A model generated the notes under the pieces. The model saw only the letters and a program-made list of their open reading frames with translations, was not told the DNA's origin and made no database searches. This document shows positions 26,365 to 37,500 of a DNA stretch of 64,000 nt, piece after piece. The translations under genes and the position numbers were made by a program. Origin of the DNA: Cloeon dipterum. Its lineage: Eukaryota > Arthropoda > Insecta > Ephemeroptera > Baetidae. Within the stretch, counting starts at the first letter, position 1; each line of letters opens with the position of its first letter. Location of the stretch: the NCBI RefSeq assembly GCF_949628265.1, contig NC_088788.1, positions 30,738,335 to 30,802,334 on the forward strand, in the 5' to 3' direction.

Positions 26365-27666
26365 TGCAGTGGCCGTTTCACTAGCTGGCTCCAATAATTA
26401 CAATTAGTTAAGCATATATTTAATTACAAAAGACTTCGATTCAACTTTGTAGTAGTGCGCTCACTGGTTTAGCACTCGGTAACTACTTTTTGAAATCGAA
26501 TATATTTCCAAGGTGGAAAGAAAGCAATTATTGAAAAGAATCAACAGTTTACATTGAGCAATGTCTAATTGTCATGTTTTGTCACATTCGGTGCATGTCA
26601 CGAAAGCGCACGGTGAGCAAGCCAAATTTTTTACTGATCCACTCGTGAAACTAAAGCAGATGGAGATATCAAACTTGTTCAATCGATCCCCAAGTGCGAG
26701 TGGATTGCTTCTTCGTGGATCGGTTTTATTTCTCCGACTGACAGAAAAAGAGAAAATTGTCAGTGCTGGGGGCGATGTGGCTGGTAAAGATGGAATAAGA
26801 GTGCTGTTGTGTAATTGGTTTTTATAATTTGACAGTTACGGTGGACCAATTTGAATAACTTGTATTTTAAAGTCGCCGCCCGTGGTTGCCGCCGAGGACA
26901 GACCCTTTGTGAAAACTTTGCCTCGCCAGGCGATAGTAAAAAATTTGACACGTCTGTCTCGAGCCGGTGATGTTTGTACGGCAACTGCGCGGCGGGTTTA
27001 AAAGCTTTGTAACGTATTATTAACCTAGCAAGCAGAACTTTTTGTCTGGCATTTGATCTGTCATTCCCACTCACTTCTGATGGGGAAGCACAGAGCGTTT
27101 TACGTTTAAACCGAATTCTTCAAAATTTGCTCGATATGGATGTTTGTTCAAGTGTTCGATTTGGTTAAGAGCTATAATATCAAATAACTCTCAACGAACA
27201 GCCCTGGCCGACCGCTCGGCAGGGCTAACAGCTGGATTGGGAACAGTTAAATTAAAAACGGCTGCTGAATAGCAAAGTTTGTGGTCCAATTGCCTAGCGA
27301 TTGATTCTTGTATGAATGTGTGGTTTGCCTGTTGCAACTCCCGACAACCCCCCAGCACTCTTAAATACGCGGACTTGGAATTGAAAATCGGCTGCGCGCG
27401 GATATGTCAGTATTTGCTGAGAGGTCTCTCGACTCCAATTAGGATTAAATTTGTTGCTTTCCATTGGCTTTACAAATTATTTTTTACCTGACGTCAATGA
27501 ACATTGTCAACAATGGAGAAAAATAATGTAGTTTTTAATCTTTTAATACGTTCAGATTTATTTTTATTAGGCGAGACGCATTAGAGATATTGCTTGTTAT
27601 TTTTCTATCGTGTTCTTAACGCGGCGACGGACAAGTTCTCTGTCGCTCCTCTCTTCTCTCTCTTTT

Positions 27667-27691
27667 TCTCTCTCTCTCTCTCTCTCTCTCT
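27667..27691. repeat. (CT)n microsatellite
   Basis: A CT dinucleotide run downstream of Ras. Confidence 0.9.
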
Positions 27692-29228
27692 AAATACTAA
27701 AACAGAATTTGTTGACCTGTGCAGTGGATTTCTATTGACCGACAAGTTTGTTAATAATAAAGGTGGAGTATGGTGGAGATAAATTCATATTTAAATGCGA
27801 GATTATAAAAATCTTTATACGGACGTTGATCCCTCTCGGATTTTAGATTGGGTGTCCATGCAACCACAGCTAAAGAATTCAATTTTGAAAGTATGTCCCG
27901 CCAGTGGTGTATTGGCATCAGATTGTCCTCAAATCCCATTTATCTACCTGAAGTTTATCACAAAATATTGATTAGCTAGTAGTAGTTGTAAGTTCAAAAT
28001 GAGCAAAGCAAATGATGCAAATTGTTAAAATCTTCTTCATTAAAAAAGGATCCTGTGAGTGCTTAAAACTAACTAGTATTTTCAACGCACATTATCAGCA
28101 CGAGGGAAATAAACCCGCATTGTGAGTTTTCCAGCGGTGATTTAACTGAATTGTAATTGATTGATCGCATACCAAATAATGTTAACTTATGACACTGATA
28201 TTGGAAGGTTTTGTTCTTTGGCGTGGCTATGCTACGCCAAGGATTTGTATAGCGGGAAAGTGAAACAAAAGTCATTAAGTGAAAGCCAGAGTTGTGAATT
28301 TTCATTGAAATGAAATTAACGTCATTCTTTTGTGAATCTTTTTGTGCTCTTTTATGATGGACGACAATATACATTAGTTGGAAGAAATTCTGGACAAATG
28401 CTTCGCTCTTAATTTGCAAACTCTGGTAACTTCTGTGACAAAAATTAGCTACAAAGATTTTGTTGAGAAGCGCATAGGAACGACGCACTATTTTATTTTC
28501 AAGTGCCAAAATGCAACAATTCTTAATAAAATTCAAATGTATTTTCCTTTATTATAAAATAAATTAAAAGTTACAAATGAGTTATCTCGAGTTTTACTTT
28601 CTAACCACCACTGTGGATTTGTTTGGGTCTATCGAGGAATAAAAGTTGTGTCGTTTTCACATAATATGCACTTTAATGCTCTTCATTTTCATGATGCAAT
28701 TAAAAGACTGAAGCACTATACAAAAGCAATCAAAGACTAAGCACATCATATCATTATTCATAGTCAAATAGGGCAATGTAACGTCAATAACAAAGGAAGC
28801 AAATGATACAGAAGCATCTCGTCATTACGTAATAATCATATGTCGCAAGAAAATGATTATAATATGGGATAGAATATCAATATTGTTGCTGCAAAGGGTA
28901 TGTATTTATATCTCCACGAAATAGTAACAAATGTAAAATTCATAAAATTGCTATCAATCGCGCGAGTCTTTAAGGCCAATTGTGTGGACAAATTAGTTTA
29001 GATCAGCAAATTCTAGAACTACTACAAAGCCGCTTGTCTCTCTTACACATTTAATCCTTTTTCATTTTGATTGAAATAGTGCCGCATCTCGTGCTACCTC
29101 CTCTTGCATTTCCGTTGCCGCTGGATGAACCAAACAAATGAATCAAATTAAATAGAGAGCAGCAATACAGATATTACAAAAATAACTGTTGTGTACGTGT
29201 GAGAGGACACTTAAACCTTTCAGTCTTG

Positions 29229-29270
29229 AATTAATGAGGCACACGTACCGATACGCGTGCCTCATTAATT
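29229..29270. repeat. 14-bp perfect hairpin
   Basis: AATTAATGAGGCAC (29,229-29,242) pairs exactly with GTGCCTCATTAATT (29,257-29,270) around a 14-nt loop. The stem is too short for a pre-miRNA. It could be a solo foldback remnant or a structured 3' UTR element. Confidence 0.7.
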
Positions 29271-30560
29271 AATCATTCACAAATTTGCTTAATGTTAAAT
29301 CACCCCTTTGAATTATTTCTACCTTGTAAATTAAAATTATTACGATCTGCTGATTGGAAGCAACAGCAAATTATCGAAAAAAGCCTTCATTATGCTGATG
29401 TGATGTAACGATTGATAAAAAAGAATCTGCTTAATCAATATCATCGTTTCTCTCGCCCTGCAATGTGAATAATTAGTCCGACCATCATTTGACAGTGAGG
29501 GAAAGGTTAGATTTTGAAAGATTTTAAGGGTTTTCAGACAAGAACTTCCGGAATTCTTCAATTTTAATAATTGATAGCTGAGATCAAAGCACCGCAAGTA
29601 ATAATCTGTAACCGTACAAAAAATTTAACTATACGCTTTTACATTCCAAATATTACATTTTTGTGTTTCGCCTCATGAAAAGCAGCTTTATTTTCTTTAT
29701 ACCAAGATCATGGAATGATATCTTTTCGTTAAAGGAATATTATATCCAGTTCTCATTTTGGGCATCACGAGTAAAATCTATCTTATTTTTGTCACTAAAT
29801 CGAACACTTGAGAAATGAAGTCGTTTTTCTTTCAACCGAGAGTTGTTGCAATTATTGCGTCCAATACATTCACTGTTTTATGAAATTTAGCAGAATTATT
29901 ACTAAAACTTAATCATGACGTAAATTTAATATAGCACTTTAGACGTTTCTCAACATAACATAATTTTAGAAAGACTAGCTACAAAGTGATAACTTTATTC
30001 TGGCAATTGAAAACCTTTAATCTGTTGATGAAAATCTTCAAATCTTGTTCTACGCGTGTGAAAATTGCGTAATTTTCCATTGTTTTTACATGGGGAGAAA
30101 GAGAAGGGGAAGAAATATCGCAATGGAAACCGTGTTAAATGGAAGGCCTGAGAGCGTGGACGTTTTGCTTAAACCATGTAAATAGATTCATCTTACATTA
30201 CTCCCGTAGCTTGGATAACATAATGAAATAACATCGATTAGGGCGTACATGTATTTTGCGTGGACCAAATTCATAAGTAAGTTGTTTCACTGAGAAAATT
30301 GGCCCAAAACTGTGCTCATTGCTCTTTACGTTTAACATAAAAACTTAGCCTGGTATTAAACTATTTTTCACGTGTGTATGTGTGGGTTTGTTTTATAATG
30401 CAAAGTTATTTTCCAATATCCGAGTGTTGCCATTTTGCTACTATTTTATATTCATTTTAATGTGTGTCCGTGAGAGTGTTAGAAGACGAATATTGTTTCT
30501 TTGCGGCTATTGTGGAAATATACACGATGCAACAGAACTTAAGTCTTGCGTTGCAGCTTT

Positions 30561-30590
<30 letters not shown>
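30561..30590. repeat. (GT)n microsatellite
   Basis: A GT run with one interruption in intergenic DNA between Ras and wit. Confidence 0.9.
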
Positions 30591-30591
<1 letters not shown>

Positions 30592-31549
30592 ACTGTGTGT
30601 ATGTGTGATGCACTATTTCTTATGTTCCAGAGTAGTATTGTAGTAATGTCAAAACTAAGTCTCCCATGGTTACGCCTAATATGAGTGAGAACCTTCATGA
30701 TTGCATTTCTAGTGTGAGGATAGCTGCTGAATTTCTAGCCCAACCAGCGTTTCGCTTGTGTTGGTGAGTGAAAAATTTCTTTAAGAGGGGTCTGCTTGCT
30801 ATTAACCAGTTTTACATGCTTCAAACATGGCAGGAACATAAAATTTGTAAATGTATTTAATACACCTCCACTCTCTGCTACATTTCTTAAAAAAAAAACG
30901 GTACGTTCATCAGATCGCAAAATTTGCACAATCATGCTGTACGAGGCGTGTGGTAAATAATAAATTTGGTAAGAGCGTTTCAATTAACGGATTGCCTGAA
31001 TGTGCAATTCATTTATACACGGATGTCCACATTGTTCACGACTTAGTCAAACCGGTCGATTTTTGTAATCATCTCGCTCCCTATCACAGTTGGCCATTGT
31101 TCTCTATTCTGTACTTTTTGTAATGTCTCAAGTTTAAGAACAACAAAGACTTCTGTTATCTGGGAAAGTCCGCTTGCTATCCATTATTGCTAGCTGCTTA
31201 TTGACTTTGGGTATCTCCTGTTACAGAGAACCAAACCTCGATCTGAACGAAATAACCGCATGATTGAAATCTCAAGAGTAGACAGTGCAAGACTAACAAT
31301 GAAGTAAAGAGGATTACCAATTAACCATTCAAGTGTCGATCATCATAAGTTTATCTTATTCACTTTAGAATCGCCCGAAAATCCCAGATAACTTGGCTGT
31401 TTTGCTGTCACAAACATTTGAGCAAGCAAAGAACAGCTCTTTGTGTATATTTGCAATTATGAAATGCAATCTGAAGTGGTGAACGCTACAAAACTCTCGG
31501 CCCACACATCCCTCATCACATGAGATTACGCTTTTGTAACACCTTGTTC

Positions 31550-34500
31550 CTAGCAGTTCAGATCCGGCACTGACGTGGCCCTCTCGGCGCTGCTCGTTCC
31601 ACTCAAATTGTTCTCATACAGCGAGAAGCGGCCGGGGTTTTCCACAGCGGGCTTCGGGGTCTTGATGTAAGCGCTCGGTGGCACAAGCCAATTGGAAGCT
31701 GAGCTGAGGTTCAAGGATGATGGTCTCGGGGGCGAGGGGCTACCATCCTTGCAGCATACAGTGGTTCCTTGCTGCAGACTCACTCTGGTGGCCACCTTGG
31801 ACAGATTCGATGTCTTTTCTTCCACGGTGTTTGGACCAGCTGGCAGGTCCCTCAGCAGCAGTGGGCCGCCTTTCAGACTATTTTGCTGCTTGCGTGCAAT
31901 CTCGGCTGGGCCTGATGAGAACAGTCTGCCACGCAGCCCCCCACTGAAGAGCCTGCTCCAAGGGGAAGGTGCTGTACTCCGTCCTGGCAGATTTAAAATA
32001 ACAAGTTTGTTAAAAGGTTCAAGAAGTTGTGTGCCAGACCCGCATTAAAACAACTGTGCTTGTAAATGGTTTCACTTACAATTAGAGGTCTCATGTCAGC
32101 CGGCTAATTTCGGTTAGCATGGTCAGCCGCAAGCCGCCGTGACTTTGGCTAAGCTGCGCCAGCTGCCAGTTGAAAATTAAAAAAAAAATGGTATCCAGCC
32201 CTTCAGGCCGTTTAGCACAATCAAACTTCACTTTGATGTGTCTTGTAAGATTTTGTCAGCCGCGGCAGCCACTGCTGGACTGAAATTAAGCTTCAGCAGG
32301 TGTAGCCAGACACCGCCTCAAAACTGCGAGGCTGAGACCTCTACTTATATTGAGTAAAAACATGGTGAAGCACTTGTTAGAATACTTTTAATATTTAAAT
32401 GTAGGGAACAATGCTTAGATCTTCTTTGCTTAAGTCAAAAAGGTCTAGTTTTTTAAGTACGATTTCCTGAAACCTGCTTTTTGCGTAAATCGTCAGAGTC
32501 CTAGTCAGCGCCTATGTCCTTTACTTTCCGCAAGCCATAGGCACTGATTATAGGTGCATGCCAGATAATAAAATATATAATATGCAAAATTTGGTTAAGC
32601 AGACCTCAGTGAAAACGAGTAACATTAGTTAAAAAAATAACGCGGTTGGCCAAAAGGTTTTTTCTTTCAATTTTGCTACTTTTACTTTATCGCCTAGAAT
32701 AAACAATATTGATTAAAAACTCCAGGATATAACTATTTCCTAAAGGTAGCAATTTGCGATTTAGGCAAAAAGCAAGTTAAAAAGTCTGTTTAAAAAAACC
32801 ACGCACCAGTTATAGGCACATTTGGCTGTTTTGGGCAGCCTCTCTCGCCCCCACTGCCCGTTTCAAACACGGCGTTCTGCAAATAAGGAATTGGAGTTGC
32901 GGGGCGAACTGCGGCAACTGGGGTTTGTTGCTGAAGAGAGTCGTGCGATAAGAGAGCGTGCGACTCATTGGCCGAATCGTCAGCCGCGGTTGAGTCCAAA
33001 TCTGTCACTTTTATGCCGTTCTGAAGCAGCTGAGGAGCTGGCTCCATCACCATTAAATTGCGTTCAAGACATGGATTGCGGCCCTGGTACGGCTGAAGAG
33101 CAGATGCTCGCACAGTTTGTATGTTGGCCATCAGAGCATTTTTGCCTGAAGAAATGATTCATTTAATAAGTAGTGACAAGATGTCAGTAGCAGTACTCAC
33201 AAGTTGGGTCAGGGAGCACTGGTGGTGGATCCGAGGGTGACAAAGTGACAATAGTCTCAACTGTTCCTTCTGAACCAGTCGAACCAGGCACATCCTTTTC
33301 CAATGTATTTCTCCTAGCGTGGCGCATTTCTATGGTATAAAAATTGTCAGTTACCCAGCAAACACCAAACACAATAATAACAAACCTTCTATATCTGTAC
33401 ATGTGAGATTCAATCTGTTATCAAGCAGAATATGGTTACTATTATTATTTTCCAAGTTGAAGTTGTTGTTGTTATTATTATTGATTGTAGCTGTTTGTGT
33501 TGGTAGATTTACGGTAGGGCTGACCCCAGTGTGAAGCAGATTGCCACCTGCGATTTAAAGAGTTTTTATTAGCATTGCATGACATCAGCTGTAATGCTGA
33601 TTTCAAACCTTTAAGTCGCTCCCAGATGATTGGCAATTCTTTGAGCCTTTCTTCGACGCATAGGGCTGTGAGTCTTGCCTCAGCATCCTGGTCCCAACAG
33701 TCCTCAATAGTCTCACGCAGGAGATGCACGCACTGATTTTCCCGCCATTTGTCAGGAAGTAGTGGTCTTGATTTCCTCCTCGACACCAAAACTTGCATGT
33801 CTTCAAACGAGGGTCTCAAACCTAAGGATAATTTTGGATTAATAATCTTACATTGGTTCAATTTCACCAAATTCTTACCAATCTCCAACTCAAAGGGAAG
33901 TTTGTATTGTGGCGTTTCTACCCCTGTCAAGTACAGATCAGAACACCTTGAACCTAGTTCCCAAAGGACAAGTCCAAGTGCGTAAACATCAATTTGCTTC
34001 AGGGAGCTTTCACAGTCACGCAAATTCACCGCTCCTTCAAGAACTTCTGGAGCCATGTACCTCAGAGTTCCAACCTGAAAATTAGTGTTTTAGACATTTA
34101 ATGTATTAGTAATTAAATTAACAAGCTTCAGAGAAAATTGAACTCACATCATTGAGTGACTTGGTTCCAGTTTTTTCATTTCCTCCAGCGGAGCTACAAA
34201 TTTTCATTGCCAGACCCAAATCACAGATACAACAACTCAAGTCCGGCTTGACAAGAATGTTCCGTGTATTGAGATCTCTGTGACTCACACAAGGTTTGCT
34301 TCTCCCTTTCTCTGTAGCATAGCAAACCATCAGCACGTGATACGTGTTTTAGAAAAATGCTGCACATACCAGATTTGCTGAACTCAGTGTGCAAATGTGC
34401 TAAGCCGCTGGCAATCGCAGAACTCATTCGGCAGAAAGTTGACCAATCAACAGTGGATTTGCGCAAATAGTCTTGCAGGCAACCAAGGGGGGCGTATGAT

Positions 34501-37500
34501 AACACAAGTATCAGTTCCGTGCCTCCTTCAGGGCCTGGTCTCTCATCACAGCCTAAAAATCCGCATGAGTTAGCCACGCTTGTAATTTTCGCTCCTCTTG
34601 TGAGAGTAACGAACCAAAATATGTGAGAAGTGCAGGGTGATCCATGAAAGGTAAAGAATAAATGTCTCTTTCGTTGATGAAAAAGTTGCGATAGTGGTTT
34701 GGAAATATTTTCACGGCAACTTCTCTCTCCCTCAGAGTAGCGTGCCAAACAGATCCGTACCGTCCTTGACCTGCGCAAAATAATATAATATAGGAGCAGG
34801 CTTCGACTTGTAAGGTGCACTTACCAATCACTTCAATCAGTTTTAAATGTTCAGCACTATACCCAATAAACGAAGAAGTTTCGCTGCCATTCTCCATGGC
34901 GCTTGGGTCATCAGGCAAACCAGACAATCCCGTCTTCTTACGAATAACGTGGATAAGGTATACCAAGCCCAATATCACAACAACTATCAATCCTAAACCA
35001 ATAGCTGCGTAAATAACCATTTCATTCCGTCGCACATCCAGGTCCTCTACGCTGGGAACAGGGGGACCTACAAAAGAGCATACGGTCATTGTAATCTCTG
35101 CTTGATAACTAGGAATATGTCAAATATTTAATTTGAAACAATCCACACAATATACCCCGAGAACGTGAGGTTTTAGTTGGATATGGAACGTAGACACTGG
35201 TTACATTCACATTGCAGAAGTCCCCACTGCAGCAGCAGAACAGATTTAGAGCACTGTTGTAGGCAGTACAGTCGGTTGTCTCGCATTCATGTCCTGACGT
35301 TTTCCAACAACCTGCAACATTTATTTCAGTCTGATTAGCTTTCCAGATCAGATGCATAGTAGGCGCACCGCACGCTTGGATGCCGCATTAAATATTCATT
35401 GCGTATCCCTCAACAGGCCGGATTTAGCGGCTCTCGCGTTCTCGTTCGGACGCCTATTTAAAATTCAATCGCTTCGCAAGTTTTACAAATAAGTGCTCCA
35501 CTATTAGAATGTTACGAGTGCGAAAAGTTTTGCCTATTCGATTCCAAATCGCAAATTATTAGCAGCAATGCAAATATGGCCGCCGCCCAGACTCTTTTTT
35601 TGCGAATCGCACGACGGCGGTGCTTCTTGTGTCGTGCGAGTGATTTTGACGATGCATGCTCTGCTATTGGCGAGCGCTCTCTTTCTCTCCACCTGGCTGG
35701 TGAGCTACTTCAATTTCGCAATACATGCACGCAAGGCACCGAGGCGGCAATGAAAGGAAGAACCCCCTTATTAAGCCCTCCTGTCAAACGCACTGGACTA
35801 TGTAATTGCGACAATTACTATACATACAGCCAATGTGTAGCGGTTGCAAAGGAGGTCAAATAGGGCAAAGTACTGGTACGCGAAGAGTTGGCAGTAAATC
35901 GACTAATCGGGGCCCTACACTCGGCAAGGCTGTTTTTATTAGAAGGGTTAAAAACATTTAACATCACACCAAACAAATTCTTTAAGTGAAAAAAGCAAGT
36001 TGGCAAAAGGAAATAGCCTGCAATCACCACACATCTATAATAACGAGTCTTTTTATTTTTGATAACGATAAGATTCAGTTTCTGTGCAGCAATTAGAAAT
36101 TTATGTTGGCGACCGAGTCTGTCAACTGAACACGCATAAATGATAATTCATCAAATAGGTAGTAATTTTTAACATTTTCCTCTTGTTTATTACGCGGTTG
36201 CCTGGGCCAATTTTAAACTAAAAGTATTACCAAATTAAATCCTTCATATGGTTATAAAGCACAGCAGCATAGATAAATCCAAATGCATGGTTTACTGAAG
36301 TAACTGAAACTGAACAATGTTGCAGCGCACCTTTGTGATTTCCCCTAACCGTGCGTTGCAATGTTTTAAGCGCCAATAGTAGGCGGCAACAAACGACCTA
36401 TCGTTCGTGCCGCGGAAATTTGATCGAAACCTCTACGTCGCCGCTGGACACTTTGATTGATAGTCAAAATTTCCAATGGAAAATTTGACTGATCCCTATT
36501 TCCGACATAACTTTTTTTATTTCAGCCACTTACTTAAGACACGCCTATCGATCAGCTGACATCACAGTTAGTTCCATATAGTGCCGTGAAATATTTAAAA
36601 ACACCAAAAATTAAAGACTCGACTCCTGCTTGATGCTGTTCCGCCATGGCAAGGAGCATGCGCACTGCGTATCGCGTCGCAACATCGCATGCGAATGAAG
36701 AGAAACCAACAGAGAGCTACTAAAATCATAGTTTTAAGCCGTTTTGAATACAGTAAAGTTCTATTTTGGTTTTTAAATGTGCCAGCAGATAAATTTTAAA
36801 ATCACATTACTTTCAGGGTTATAAGTTTTTGAGCAAAAATCTCTGAAAGCAACAAATTGTTGTCCAGTGGTCGATGGATTTTGACGAAAGTTTTTTTTGG
36901 TCAACTTTGCCCTAATTTACCGACAAAACAGTAGAGAAAACTACGATTCCCCAATATTGGCGGGTTTTCCGGGCGTTAAAATTTCAAAATCTGGGAATTT
37001 TGAGTACTTTGCAACTTTGCTAAGGGTGGTCCTTAAACAAAAATTAAAAAACAACTAACTAACTCCTCTCAACAAGGCAAACAACTTTAATGTTGACCTC
37101 TTAAGTGGTAGGTCAAAGGTCAAGGTCATAAAAATTTTTAAATTTTAAACTCAAATTTGAAAATGAACAAACATATCGGAATTTTTTTATTTTTTTCATT
37201 GCCATTTTGTAGAGCATAAAAAATAAAGTGAAAAACATTTAAATTATGAATGGAGTTTTTCCTTATTCTGTAATAAAAAATGAAAACTTCGAAAATCCTT
37301 GTTCTTCGAGGTTGGTGAAAAACGACGATCGACTAAATCTCGGCTTCTAATCATCAGATTTTGAAAAACCGAATACCGTTAGACTCATCTTGACATCCTC
37401 AAGTACATTAAAGGGGTATGAGAGCCACCAACCCCCTACTCCCTTTTAACCCCCTCAATAACGGGAAATTAATTTATTTTACTGCATCTATCTCGATAAA

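Larger units (their letters stand above)
26365..31549. other. Convergent intergenic region between Ras and wit
   Basis: Contains the Ras 3' UTR (extent unknown; an AATAAA occurs at 27,756-27,761) and the wit 3' UTR on the other strand. It is otherwise AT-rich, with a (CT)n at 27,667-27,691, a (GT)n at 30,561-30,590 and a 14-bp perfect hairpin at 29,229-29,270. Several ORFs of 80-155 codons on both strands have no recognisable domain or splice context and I regard them as chance. Confidence 0.6.

Noticed and set aside
28069-28536. 155-codon minus-strand ORF between Ras and wit
   Set aside because: AT-rich composition, no recognisable domain, no splice or promoter context; likely chance.
34221-34820. 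199-codon minus-strand ORF reading through wit introns
   Set aside because: A frame-shadow of kinase exons 6-8; the spliced product gives the conserved kinase sequence.
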